Positions 37,398 to 45,582 of a stretch of 64,000 nt of DNA are shown here, piece after piece. The translations under genes were made by a program, and so were the position numbers. The notes below the pieces were generated by a model, which was given only the letters and a program-made list of their open reading frames with translations, did no database searches and was not told the DNA's origin. Source of the DNA: Planctomycetia bacterium. GTDB lineage: Bacteria > Planctomycetota > Phycisphaerae > UBA1845 > Fen-1342. Within the stretch, counting starts at the first letter, position 1; each line of letters begins with the position of its first letter. Location of the stretch: contig CP054190.1 in the NCBI GenBank assembly GCA_015709575.1, positions 744,001 through 808,000 on the forward strand, given 5' to 3'.

Positions 37398-37446
37398 AAC
37401 CAGCTCCGCCCCGGTGCAGGCTTCGGCCGTGCCGGGGCGGCTGGTT
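37398..37446. terminator. Bidirectional terminator between haloperoxidase and argE
   Basis: AACCAG-ct-CCGCCCCGG (37398-37414) pairs with CCGGGGCGG-CTGGTT (37432-37446): a 15-bp stem with a two-base bulge and a 17-base loop. It lies 38 bases past the plus-strand stop and 48 bases past the minus-strand stop of the convergent pair. Confidence 0.7.
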
Positions 37447-37493
37447 TGTGGGGGACACGATCGGCGTGATGGATCCGCTGTGCGGTGAGCTGA

Positions 37494-38672
37494 TCAGGCG
37501 CAAAATTCGCTGATCAGACGATCGAGCACTGTGCCGGCCGCGGTCAGCTCGCCGCGCGTGATGAACTCATTCGGCCGATGAGCGCGATCCATCTCGCCCG
37601 GCCCCCACAGCACGCACGACATCCCGGCTTCGGAGAGTACTCCCGCGTCGCTGGCAAATGAAACACCCAGCGATTCGCTCTGGCCGATGATGCGGGTAAG
37701 TACCTGATGGATGGCGGCTTCGGCCGGGCAGAGCATCGGCGGATTGTCGTTGATGACTTCCACCCGCACGCGCGTCCGCCACGCCGCGGGCAGTTCGGCC
37801 AGTTCCTCACGCACAGCGTCAAGCGCCATCGGCGCGGCCTGACCGGGCAGGAGGCGGATGCCGACGTCGATGCGACAATCGGCCGGCACGATATTGACCG
37901 CCGCCCCGCCGCGGATCAGCCCAACATTCAGCGCCGGATACGGGCACTCCGGGAAGAAGGATGACGTATCCGTGCGGACCTCGGCGAGCCGGGCCGCGGC
38001 GCGGCGCAGTGCAAACAGCACGTCGGCGGCGCCGTCAATCGCACCGACGCCCAGGTGCGGCAGGCCGCTGTGGGCCGCGCGGCCGGTGAGGTGCAGCGCC
38101 AGTTTCAGATGCCCTTTGTGCATTCGGATGACGCGCCCGCCGGTCGGTTCGCCGATCAGGACGTGCCGCGGCAGGGCGGCGATTCTCGCGGCGTCGCCCG
38201 CGAGCACGCGCGCTCCGAGCGAGCCGACCTCCTCGTCGCAGCACAGCAGCAGGCACAGCGGGTGACGGCGCGGCGCCCCGGCGGATGCGGCGCGCGCGAC
38301 GCGGTTGATCGCCAGCGCCACGAAGCCCTTCATGTCGCAGGCGCCGCGGCCGATCAGGCGCTCGCCAGCCTCCCGCAGTGCGAAGGGGTCGCTCTCCCAT
38401 TCCGGCTCATCGGCGGGAACCACGTCGGAGTGCCCGCACAGCACCAGGCCGGCGCGGCTCGCAGCGGACGCCGGCGGCCCGGCGCGTGCAACGAGGTTCA
38501 TCCGATCCTGTCCAGTCCCGCGAACCTGCTCGACCGATGCGCCGCAGCGCGTCAGGTAGTTGGCCACGAAGTCGCACAGCGCGACGTTGGAGCGCCCGCT
38601 GACAGAGTCGAATGCGACCAGTCGCGCGAGCAGGGCGGCATCGTCGAGCGCCGGAGGGTTCATCCTGAGCAT
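37494..38672 (-). CDS. argE: Acetylornithine deacetylase / M20 family amidohydrolase
   Basis: Hydrolyses N-acetylornithine in arginine synthesis; related M20 enzymes hydrolyse other N-acyl amino acids. 392 residues (start at 38672 or the ATG three codons later). Metal and catalytic residues are all visible: H81 and D83 in GHSDVVPADE, D113 in GRGACDMKG, E147 and E148 in CDEEVGS, the GEPTGGR loop and the HRPNEFI end. The dimerisation domain (about 185-300) has HKGHLKLALHLTGRAAHSG. No other arg genes lie nearby. It is 37 bases downstream of the GT4 gene on the same strand. Confidence 0.88.
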   Translation of the reverse strand: MLRMNPPALDDAALLARLVAFDSVSGRSNVALCDFVANYLTRCGASVEQVRGTGQDRMNLVARAGPPASAASRAGLVLCGHSDVVPADEPEWESDPFALREAGERLIGRGACDMKGFVALAINRVARAASAGAPRRHPLCLLLCCDEEVGSLGARVLAGDAARIAALPRHVLIGEPTGGRVIRMHKGHLKLALHLTGRAAHSGLPHLGVGAIDGAADVLFALRRAAARLAEVRTDTSSFFPECPYPALNVGLIRGGAAVNIVPADCRIDVGIRLLPGQAAPMALDAVREELAELPAAWRTRVRVEVINDNPPMLCPAEAAIHQVLTRIIGQSESLGVSFASDAGVLSEAGMSCVLWGPGEMDRAHRPNEFITRGELTAAGTVLDRLISEFCA

Positions 38673-38709
38673 CGTACTGTCAGGCTTTGGCGGCGGCGTC
38701 CCGCTTGTC

Positions 38710-39855
38710 TCAGATCACTTCCGCGGGCGGGGCCAGCGCAGCACGATAGGCGGCCAGCGCCATTCGCGCGGCGTGGAGCGGGTCGAGCCACGCCGCGGCG
38801 CGCGCTGCACCGGAGTTACCGAGGCGGCGCCGCAGATCGGGTTCGTCGCACAGGCGGCGGAGCGCGGCCGCGAAACCGCCGGACCGCTCGTCCGGGACCA
38901 GCAGCCCCTCGAGGCCGTCGCGACACACCTCGCGGATCGGGGGGATGTCCGTGGCGACGATCGGCAGTCCCGCGGCCATGGCCTCGAGCACCGCGTTGGG
39001 CATGCCCTCGGTGCGCGACGTGAGCAGCAGCGCGTCGGCGGCGGCGTAGAGCGGCGCAAGGTCGGGCTGCCAGCCCAGTAGCTGCGTGCGCGCGGCGGCG
39101 CTCGACAGCCGCAACTCGCGTTCTACGTCGGGACGAGAGGCGCCATCGCCCGCCAGCAGCAGGCGCGAGGGACGATCGGAGAGACTTTCGACGGCACGAA
39201 TCGCCAGCTCGACGCGCTTCACCGGATCGAATCGTCCGGTCCACAGGACCACGAACTCGTGGTCGCTGATGTCCAGGGATGCACGCGCCTCGCGCCGCAG
39301 GCGCGCACGCTCGACCGGATCGCCGACGCGCGCCGCCGCCTCGCCGGAGGGTGCGGGACCGAGGTTGAGCACGCGGCGCGGGCTGCGCCCAAAGGCTCGT
39401 GCGGTGTGTGCCGCGACAGCCGCGCTGTTGACGAGGTGCGCGCGGTCCAGTTGGCGCGTCAGCCGCTCCGCCCAGGCATGCCAGCGGCGCTCGACCTCGA
39501 TCGTGGCGGTGGCCGTCACGACCGGCACGCCGCACAGCACGCCAGCGGCGCGGGCGGCCAGGTTGGCGTGCGTCAGCGTCGCGTGCACGATTTGCGGCCG
39601 AAAGGCGCGCACGATCGCGCAGAGGCGCAGAACGGCGCAGAAGTCACGCGGGTTGCGCGCGTCGGCCGTGAACACGGGGATGCCCTGATCGCGCAGGGAG
39701 TCGGCCACCGGGCCGCGGGCGCCCATGCCGATCACCGCGACGCGCTGGCCGAGGCGTCGCAGGCCGCGTGCCAGCCTCGCAATGCGCAGCGGCGTTCCGC
39801 CGGGGGCGAGGTCGGTGACGACCAGCGCGATGCGCAGTGAGGCGGGGACGGACAT
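38710..39855 (-). CDS. GT4 family glycosyltransferase
   Basis: 381 residues from ATG 39855 (a GTG at 39873 is the alternative). GT-B fold with the N-terminal loop LAPGGTPLRIARLARGL, the acceptor-side VHATLTHANLAARAAG, and the donor-binding domain VLWTGRFDPVKRVELAI, LLLAGDGASRP, LLGWQPDLAPLYAAADALLLTSRTEGMPNAVLEAMAAGLPIVATDIPPIREV. The E-x7-E motif is in the EGMPNAVLE region. It probably acts in exopolysaccharide or glycolipid synthesis in the cytoplasm or at the membrane; the substrate is unknown. Confidence 0.9.
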   Translation of the reverse strand: MSVPASLRIALVVTDLAPGGTPLRIARLARGLRRLGQRVAVIGMGARGPVADSLRDQGIPVFTADARNPRDFCAVLRLCAIVRAFRPQIVHATLTHANLAARAAGVLCGVPVVTATATIEVERRWHAWAERLTRQLDRAHLVNSAAVAAHTARAFGRSPRRVLNLGPAPSGEAAARVGDPVERARLRREARASLDISDHEFVVLWTGRFDPVKRVELAIRAVESLSDRPSRLLLAGDGASRPDVERELRLSSAAARTQLLGWQPDLAPLYAAADALLLTSRTEGMPNAVLEAMAAGLPIVATDIPPIREVCRDGLEGLLVPDERSGGFAAALRRLCDEPDLRRRLGNSGAARAAAWLDPLHAARMALAAYRAALAPPAEVI

Positions 39856-39900
39856 GCGGGCGATCTCTTGCACGTGGCGACGACGACAGCGCCCGTCACG

Positions 39901-40779
39901 TCAGAAGCGAAAGTCAGCGTCGTCGAGGCCGGGATTGAGCTTCACCTGCGTCATCACGTAGCTGCCCAGCAGCTTTTTTCCGGCGTGGTCGGCGTAGCTG
40001 TAGATCGAAACGGGCAGCAGCCACTCGCGATCGAGGTGCATCACCATCCGGGCATCCGGGAACTCGCCGACGAGCGACTCGGGCAGCAGGCGGCGGAAAA
40101 CGAGCGTCGGCCGCCCGTCCACCTCGCCCTCGCTGTCGAAACGGAAGTCGAGAATGCCGCGCTCACGGGCGCGCGCGTTGGTGCGCGCCAGCAGCTCGAA
40201 CATGGCCTTGAAGCCGAATTCATCGATCGAGCGGCGGCTGGTCTTCTTCGTCTCAGCGCCGTGGATCGGCAGCTTGATCTCGGACAGCACCAGGCGCAGC
40301 ACCGCGCCGCCGGGCTCCACCTTGGCGACCGGCTCACCGTCTTCGTTGACGTATTCCGGCTTTTCGATCCAGAGCACGCGCTTGGCTTCGCCGACATTGC
40401 GCTGCCAGATCATGAAGCAACTGCGCGGCGCTGTGCGGTAGAGCACGCGGATTTCCTGCACCGGCGTCAAACCGCTCGGGAGCAACTCCTGCTTCAGGAA
40501 TACGCAGCTGTAGTCGCGGATCGTCTCGCGCAGGCGCTGCTCGCCCTGGGCCATCACCGCCGCGGGATCGCGCTTCGCCAGGGCCAGCAACGGGTCGGCC
40601 GGCCGCTCGTCAGCCGCGAGAACGGCCGGAAGGGATTCGGAGGCGACCGCGAGGACCGGGACGCGAATGGAGATTCGTTCCGGGGCGACTGTCGGAATTC
40701 CGATCGCCAGGATCGCGCCGGCAACGGAGATCGCCGCCAGCAGCGGTCCGAGCGTCAGGGCGGGCATTCGTGGGCGCAT
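39901..40779 (-). CDS. DUF1571-like exported protein
   Basis: 292 residues from ATG 40779. An N-terminal hydrophobic segment (LTLGPLLAAISVAGAILAIG) is a signal peptide or anchor. The body matches what I know of DUF1571: LRETIRDYSCVFLKQELLPSG, VLYRTAPRSCFMIWQ, RVLWIEKPEYVNEDG, SIDEFGFKAMFELL, and a final YADHAGKKLLGSYVMTQVKLNPGL. This domain is frequent in Planctomycetota and has no assigned function. A lipid-binding LolA-like fold has been suggested by its strand pattern; I infer an extracytoplasmic role only. Confidence 0.75.
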   Translation of the reverse strand: MRPRMPALTLGPLLAAISVAGAILAIGIPTVAPERISIRVPVLAVASESLPAVLAADERPADPLLALAKRDPAAVMAQGEQRLRETIRDYSCVFLKQELLPSGLTPVQEIRVLYRTAPRSCFMIWQRNVGEAKRVLWIEKPEYVNEDGEPVAKVEPGGAVLRLVLSEIKLPIHGAETKKTSRRSIDEFGFKAMFELLARTNARARERGILDFRFDSEGEVDGRPTLVFRRLLPESLVGEFPDARMVMHLDREWLLPVSIYSYADHAGKKLLGSYVMTQVKLNPGLDDADFRF

Positions 40780-41047
40780 ACGGTGTTTGGCTCTTCGGGG
40801 GCATTGCAACTCGCACGCCGTGGGCCGGTCTTCCGCACAGGCCGTCAGCGGCAATTCCGTGTCAGGGTTCGTCGGCCGACCGCGCAGCGCAACGACCGGG
40901 ACACAGGGTAGGAACCCCTAATCCTATCGGGATTGTTACGAACATCACCGGCAAAAGTCGCGGGGACCCCGGAATTCGGCGGTTCCGCCGTGCCGTTACC
41001 GTCACCGCCCGATAATTATCAGTTGCGGTGGACGGGGTCGGGCACGC

Positions 41048-42130
41048 CTAGGTCGTCACTCGTTCGAGCAGCTTGCCGACCTGCCCGCGCAGCGCGTTGG
41101 CCTGCGGGGAGTTCGGGTAGCGCTCGATCAGGTCCTGGGCCATCCGCAGCGCTGACTGGTAGTCGTGCCGGCGGATGTGCTCGCGGATCGAGAGCTCCAT
41201 CTGCTGGCGTTGGTAGATTTCAGCGTTTTCGCGGAGCGTCGCCATCTGCGCGCGGAGCGCATCCGCCTCCGTTGAGCGCGGATAGCGGGCGATCAACTGC
41301 TGAGCCAGCCCCAGCGCGGTCGGCCACTCCTTGTTGTTCGCAGCCGCCTGCGCCTGGGCCATCAGCCGCGCGCGCTGGTCCGTGTCGATCTTGTCCTGCT
41401 CGCGCGCGATACGCCGCTGCAGCTCGATCGCGCGAACGGAGCTGGGGTGTCTGGCCACCAGTTCCTGCACGACATCCGCGACTCGATCCCAGGCCCCGAG
41501 CTTGATGAACTCGTCTACCTGTCGATGCGCACTTTCCACGTCCCGCGCCTCGACCGCGGCGCGCGCCTGTTCGACCTGATCTTCCAGCGTCAGCCAGTTC
41601 TTGACGTGTGGGAAGCGGAGCCGGGCCTCCTGAACCAAGGCCCGGGCCTTGACCCAGTCGTGTTGCCGGAGCAGGTCCGGCACTTGTTCCTCCAGCCGGC
41701 CGATCCATTGCGCGCACTGATAATCCAGGCGTGCCTGCCGCTGCGGTTCATTCAGAAGGGAGATATCGCGCACCTCGCGGAGCAGGTCTCCCAGCTCGCG
41801 CATGGCATCATTGAGGCGGGCAGCGTCGGACTGGCCGCCATCTCGCCCATAGCGCCCGTCGATCATCGCGGCCGCTGGCGGCTGGCCGGCTGTACGGACC
41901 AGTTCTCCCAGCCCGGCCAGGCCCAGGGCGGCGGCCAGGCCGGCGATGACCAGGCCCGCCAGGCGGAGGACATCATCCACGGCGAACGGCTGCTCCAGCA
42001 GCACCCACAGCCGGGCGCCGGCCCAGGCCACTGTCGCGACGGCGAGCATCACCGCACCGGCCTCGATCAGCACGGCCAGAAAACGCCCGCGGTGCAATTC
42101 CTGCGGGCGATCGACCTCCGTGTCATACAT
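41048..42130 (-). CDS. Membrane-anchored helical repeat (TPR-like) protein
   Basis: 360 residues; ATG 42130 has GGAGG nine bases upstream. Two N-terminal membrane segments (FLAVLIEAGAVMLAVATVAWAG and VLRLAGLVIAGLAAALGLAGLG) are followed by a soluble helical part. Repeats with the pattern ALxxAQxLIxRYPxSxxAxxLRxQ occur at least twice at the C-terminus (about 270-360), and a related one appears near 160-190. These resemble TPR/YfiO-type repeats. It is divergent from atpC. No enzymatic motif; a scaffold role in the envelope is a guess. Confidence 0.7.
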   Translation of the reverse strand: MYDTEVDRPQELHRGRFLAVLIEAGAVMLAVATVAWAGARLWVLLEQPFAVDDVLRLAGLVIAGLAAALGLAGLGELVRTAGQPPAAAMIDGRYGRDGGQSDAARLNDAMRELGDLLREVRDISLLNEPQRQARLDYQCAQWIGRLEEQVPDLLRQHDWVKARALVQEARLRFPHVKNWLTLEDQVEQARAAVEARDVESAHRQVDEFIKLGAWDRVADVVQELVARHPSSVRAIELQRRIAREQDKIDTDQRARLMAQAQAAANNKEWPTALGLAQQLIARYPRSTEADALRAQMATLRENAEIYQRQQMELSIREHIRRHDYQSALRMAQDLIERYPNSPQANALRGQVGKLLERVTT

Positions 42131-42345
42131 CTGTGGCGCCTCCGATTCGACATCTTGCCGGTTTATTCTCTCGGCCGCGCAACCCTTGCGGCAAAAGGTC
42201 CGCCGGTTTCCGCATCGTTGTACCGCGCCCGGGGAGATGCCGCACGCACCCACGGCGCAAAGCACCGCCTGCAACGACGCGGCATGCCAGCCGCGCCGGG
42301 GCGGACTTGACGCACCCCCGAGCGGGGCGGAGAATTCCGCGGACT

Positions 42346-42744
42346 ATGGCACAATCCAAAGGCATCGAACTGGTCGTTGTCACGCCGGAGCGGCAGGTTT
42401 TGTCGCAGACCGTCCATTCCGTGGTCATCCCGGCGCACGATGGCGAACTGGGCGTCCTGCCCGGGCGCGCGTCACTGATGTGCGAGTTGGGCATCGGCCA
42501 GCTTCGCTACAGCGATGCGGCCGGTGAGCATCGGCTGTTCATCGACGGCGGGTTTGCGCAGGTGCATCAGAACAGCGTCGCCGTTCTGACCACCCGGGCG
42601 CTGAGCTCTGGTGAAATCACGGACGACCTGATTCGCGGGGAAGAGTCGGCTGAGAGCGGGGCCGCCGCGCGGCCCGCCGCCCAGCGGCAGCTCGCCCATC
42701 GCCGGGTTTCCGTGATGCGGGCGCTGCGTCCCACTCGCCGCTGA
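42346..42744 (+). CDS. atpC: ATP synthase F1 epsilon subunit
   Basis: 132 residues with the epsilon beta-sandwich: IELVVVTPERQVLSQTVHSVVIPAHDGELGVLPGRASLMCELGIGQLRY and FIDGGFAQVHQNSVAVLTTRA. The C-terminal helical half is short and Ala/Arg-rich. Epsilon couples proton flow to catalysis and inhibits ATPase activity. It is normally last in the atp operon behind atpD, but here no other atp gene is present and gmk follows by 25 bases. The sequence upstream is a divergent spacer, so the gene is really detached. Confidence 0.9.
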   Translation: MAQSKGIELVVVTPERQVLSQTVHSVVIPAHDGELGVLPGRASLMCELGIGQLRYSDAAGEHRLFIDGGFAQVHQNSVAVLTTRALSSGEITDDLIRGEESAESGAAARPAAQRQLAHRRVSVMRALRPTRR

Positions 42745-42769
42745 TTGCCTTGAACTTCGGGATTTCGCC

Positions 42770-43354
42770 ATGTCGGGCAGGAGCGCCGGCCGCTTGCTCG
42801 TGATCAGCGGTCCTTCGGGCGCGGGTAAGTCGTCGATCTGCGATGAAGTGCTGCGCCGGATACCTGGGGCCCATTGGTCCGTGTCCGTGACGACGCGGGC
42901 CCGTCGGCCGCACGAAGTGGATGGGCGGCATTACCGCTTCGTGGACCGAAGCACGTTTGAGGCGATGGTTCGGGCGGGGGAGCTGCTGGAACACGCCGAG
43001 TATCTGGGCGAGCTTTACGGCACGCCGCGCCAGCCGGTGTTGGAGGCGATCGGCCGGGGAGAAGTGGTTGTGATGGAGATCGACGTGCAGGGGGGGGCGC
43101 AGGTTGCGCGGCAGGTGCCGGAGTCGATCCGCGTGTTTGTCCTGCCGCCGACCATGGAAACCCTGCGGGCGCGGCTGGAAGGCCGAAAAACGGAGTCGGA
43201 AGCGCTCCAGACGATGCGGCTGGCCGAGGCGGACGGCGAAATCGCGTTCGCACGGAACGGCGGCGTCTACCAGCACTTCATCACGAACGATATACTGGAG
43301 GATTCGGTTCAGCAGGTGATCCGGATTGTTGAGCAGGAGACGATGCCGAAATGA
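42770..43354 (+). CDS. gmk: Guanylate kinase
   Basis: Phosphorylates GMP to GDP. 194 residues, standard length. P-loop GPSGAGKSS at 14-22, then SVSVTTRARRPHEVDGRHYRF (GMP binding), GTPRQPVLEAIGRGEVVVMEIDVQGGAQV, and RLEGRKTES lid region. The stop overlaps the rpoZ start by four bases (ATGA), so the two are translationally coupled. A G8 run at 43090-43097 encodes Gly-Gly of the VQGGAQ motif. Confidence 0.96.
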   Translation: MSGRSAGRLLVISGPSGAGKSSICDEVLRRIPGAHWSVSVTTRARRPHEVDGRHYRFVDRSTFEAMVRAGELLEHAEYLGELYGTPRQPVLEAIGRGEVVVMEIDVQGGAQVARQVPESIRVFVLPPTMETLRARLEGRKTESEALQTMRLAEADGEIAFARNGGVYQHFITNDILEDSVQQVIRIVEQETMPK

Positions 43355-43569
43355 TCGAAGCGCTGAAGAGCGATGTCATCATCAACAAGGTCGGCGGGCG
43401 GTTCAAGCTGGCAGCGCTGATCCAGAAGCGCTGGCTGGAGATCATGCAGGGCGCCCGCCCGATGGTCGAGCGCAGCGGCCGCACCGACATGGAGATCGTG
43501 ATCGAGGAGATCCTCCAGGGGAAGGTCGGGATCGACTACGACGGCTCGTCTCTGGACAAGCCGGCCTGA
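43351..43569 (+). CDS. rpoZ: DNA-directed RNA polymerase omega subunit
   Basis: 72 residues. MIEALKSDVIINKVGGRFKLAALIQKRW has the omega pattern (xxGGRFxLaxlixkR), followed by an acidic helix. It supports assembly of beta-prime into RNA polymerase. The position between gmk and coaC is the classical gmk-rpoZ-coaBC order, and the ATGA overlap with gmk supports it. Confidence 0.9.
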   Translation: MIEALKSDVIINKVGGRFKLAALIQKRWLEIMQGARPMVERSGRTDMEIVIEEILQGKVGIDYDGSSLDKPA

Positions 43570-43611
43570 CGCTCCGTTTCGCGCGCCTTCCGGTTCGTGG
43601 GGATTGGGGCG

Positions 43612-44244
43612 ATGCCAGTGCCTGACAGCTCGCGGGATTCCGCTGATGGTGCGGAGGCGCCGCTCGCGGGGCGCGAAATCGTTGTGTGCGTCAGCGGGGG
43701 CATCGCGGCGTACAAGACTGCGGCGGCGGTGTCGAGGCTGGTCCAGTCCGGCGCGGGCGTGACCGTCTGCATGACGCGCAACGCGCGGCGATTCATCACG
43801 CCGCTCACGTTCCGCGCGCTGACCGGCCGACCGGTGCTGACGTCGGCCTGGGAAACGAGCGACGGCGGATCGATCGAGCACCTGCGCCGCTCCGAAACAG
43901 CCGACCTGATTCTGGTCGCGCCGGCCACCGCCAACGTCATCGGCAAGCTGGCCGGTGGGATCGCGGATGATCTTGTCAGCGCGCTGCTGCTCGGGGCGGC
44001 CTGTCCGGTGCTGATGGCGCCGGCCATGAACACGCGCATGTGGGAGCACGCCGCCGTCCGTCGAAACATTGATTTCCTGCGGAATGCCGGCGTGCGGTTT
44101 ATCGGGCCGGAGGAGGGCTGGCTGGCCTGCCGCGCGGTGGGTGCAGGCCGGATGAGCGAGCCGGATGAGATTCTGGACGGTGTGCGCGAAATCGTGCGCA
44201 CCCTGCCGCTTCCAAGGCGCTGCGGCAGCGCCGCGACCCCGTAG
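43612..44244 (+). CDS. coaC: Phosphopantothenoylcysteine decarboxylase (CoaC part of CoaBC)
   Basis: Decarboxylates 4'-phosphopantothenoylcysteine in CoA synthesis using FMN. 210 residues from ATG 43612 (a GTG at 43597 is possible). Flavoprotein motifs are CVSGGIAAYKTAAAVSRL, SIEHLRRSETADLILVAPATANVIGKLAGGIADDL, and the conserved APAMNTRMW segment. In most bacteria CoaC is fused to CoaB; here the frame stops and a separate coaB gene begins 131 bases later. Follows rpoZ by 42 bases in one operon. Confidence 0.92.
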   Translation: MPVPDSSRDSADGAEAPLAGREIVVCVSGGIAAYKTAAAVSRLVQSGAGVTVCMTRNARRFITPLTFRALTGRPVLTSAWETSDGGSIEHLRRSETADLILVAPATANVIGKLAGGIADDLVSALLLGAACPVLMAPAMNTRMWEHAAVRRNIDFLRNAGVRFIGPEEGWLACRAVGAGRMSEPDEILDGVREIVRTLPLPRRCGSAATP

Positions 44245-44375
44245 CGCTGATGGCTCTCTGGCTGGGCGGGAGCTTCAGCGGCATGAACGCACGAGTACCC
44301 GTCCTGCGGTCCATGTCTGTCGATTGAAGTTCCGCGGTCGCGCGCGTCGCGATCAGCGCGTGCATTCTCTGCGAG

Positions 44376-45119
44376 GTGTTTCCCCGCGTGACGCGATTCA
44401 CCCGTTCAGCCAGGGCCTCGAGCCGATCGGGACCGTCTGAGCAACGGGCGGGGCGCTCCGCGGATCGCAGCCGCCTTCGCATTCTGATTACCGCGGGTCC
44501 AACGCGCGAGTACATCGACCCGGTTCGATTTCTCTCGAACGATTCGTCGGGGAAAATGGGATTCGCATTGGCGGCGCGTGCGGCGCAGCGGGGACACTCG
44601 GTCTCGCTCATCGCAGGCCCGGTCGCGCTGGCGACGCCGGAGGGGGTGCAACGGGTCGACGTGACCTCCGCCGCCGAGATGCTGCGGGCGGCGCGACGCG
44701 CTTGGAAGGACGCGGATCTGCTGATCATGGCGGCCGCCGTGGCGGACTACGCTCCCGTGGCGCCGGCCCGCTTCAAGCTGAAGAAGTCGGCCCACTCGCG
44801 CGTGCTGCGGCTGGCACCGACGGTCGATGTGCTGGCGGATCTTTCGGGCCGCAGGCGGGTGGGGCAGTGCGTGATTGGCTTCGCACTGGAAGATCGCGCG
44901 GGACGGATGAATGCCGCGGAAAAGCTGCAGCGCAAGGGGTTGGATGCGATTGTGTTGAATCGCCCGACCGCGATCGGGGCGGATGTTTCGCGGGTGGAGC
45001 TGCTGGTGCGCGGGGGCCGCTGGCAGGCCGTGCCGGCGGGAGAGAAGCCGGCGCTGGCGGAGCGTCTGCTGCCCATCTTTGAGCGGTTGGCCCGCGGCGC
45101 GAGCACGGGGCGTGCTTGA
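44376..45119 (+). CDS. coaB: Phosphopantothenate-cysteine ligase (CoaB part of CoaBC)
   Basis: Joins cysteine to 4'-phosphopantothenate using CTP. 247 residues from a GTG at 44376; another GTG at 44388 is a good alternative. The conserved LRILITAGPTREYIDPVRFL, NDSSGKMG, AAAVADYAP, the KLKK loop and VIGFALE blocks are present. The first 30 residues are Arg/Ser-rich and may not be translated. The gene ends in TTGA, where the -35 hexamer of the rRNA/tRNA promoter also lies. Separate from coaC, a split arrangement, not a frameshift, because the frame between them has no family sequence. Confidence 0.9.
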   Translation: MFPRVTRFTRSARASSRSGPSEQRAGRSADRSRLRILITAGPTREYIDPVRFLSNDSSGKMGFALAARAAQRGHSVSLIAGPVALATPEGVQRVDVTSAAEMLRAARRAWKDADLLIMAAAVADYAPVAPARFKLKKSAHSRVLRLAPTVDVLADLSGRRRVGQCVIGFALEDRAGRMNAAEKLQRKGLDAIVLNRPTAIGADVSRVELLVRGGRWQAVPAGEKPALAERLLPIFERLARGASTGRA

Positions 45120-45143
45120 CAGCGCGCGCGGCGCGGATACACT
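45116..45143 (+). promoter_or_regulatory. Strong promoter of the tRNA-rRNA unit
   Basis: TTGACA (45116-45121) overlaps the coaB stop codon; 16 bases later comes TACACT (45138-45143), four of six matches. The GC-rich discriminator CGACGG follows. The predicted start is about 80 bases before tRNA-Ile. This position suits a stable-RNA promoter under growth control. Confidence 0.7.
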
Positions 45144-45232
45144 CGACGGTTCGCGTCTGTTCGGGACGACTGGTGCATCGCGCGGGCTGGTTGCCGGCTC
45201 GCGTATCGTCCCGCGGCGTTTCAGGCGGCTTC

Positions 45233-45306
45233 GGGCTCGTAGCTCAGTTGGTTAGAGCGCGTCCCTGATAAGGACGAGGTCGTTGGTTCGACTCCAACCG
45301 GGCCCA
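45233..45306 (+). tRNA. tRNA-Ile (GAT)
   Basis: Acceptor GGGCTCG/CGGGCCC, D-arm GCTC/GAGC, anticodon stem CGTCC/GGACG around CTGATAA (anticodon GAT), T-arm GTTGG/CCAAC, discriminator A; CCA not encoded. This is the tRNA usually found in 16S-23S spacers. Confidence 0.95.
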
Positions 45307-45354
45307 TTTCGTGGCAGATGAACAGCGGGGACGGCCAGGATCGGGTGGCAGCGG

Positions 45355-45438
45355 ATGGATTTCGTCGCGTACATTGCGATGGCGATCCTGATCGGGTTCA
45401 TTCTGGTCAGAATTCTCGGGCCGGGTGGTGGGGGCTGA
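45355..45438 (+). CDS. Possible 27-residue single-span membrane peptide
   Basis: An ATG-to-TGA frame between the two tRNAs encodes MDFVAYIAMAILIGFILVRI followed by LGPGGGG. It is almost entirely one transmembrane helix with a positively charged Arg near its end and a Gly tail. The nearest Shine-Dalgarno-like AGGA is 13 bases upstream, which is far. It may be a real small protein or a chance frame in processed spacer RNA. Confidence 0.3.
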   Translation: MDFVAYIAMAILIGFILVRILGPGGGG

Positions 45439-45509
45439 GGGCCGCGGGGATGTGACTAGGCGTGCCCTGGTCGGGACGGTGCAACCGGTTGCGTGCCTGA
45501 AAATCAGTC

Positions 45510-45582
45510 GGGGTCGTAGCTCAATTGGGAGAGCGCCGCCTTTGCAAGGCGGAGGTTGCCGGTTCGATCCCGGTCGGCTCCA
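45510..45582 (+). tRNA. tRNA-Ala (TGC)
   Basis: Acceptor GGGGTCG/CGGCTCC, D-arm GCTC/GAGC, anticodon stem CCGCC/GGCGG around TTTGCAA (anticodon TGC), T-arm GCCGG-TTCGATC-CCGGT, discriminator A; CCA not encoded. Together with tRNA-Ile it forms the usual 16S-23S spacer pair. Confidence 0.95.

Noticed and set aside
43090..43097. G8 tract in gmk as phase-variation site
   Set aside because: It encodes the conserved Gly-Gly of an essential enzyme; G-tracts of this length are common in this GC-rich window.
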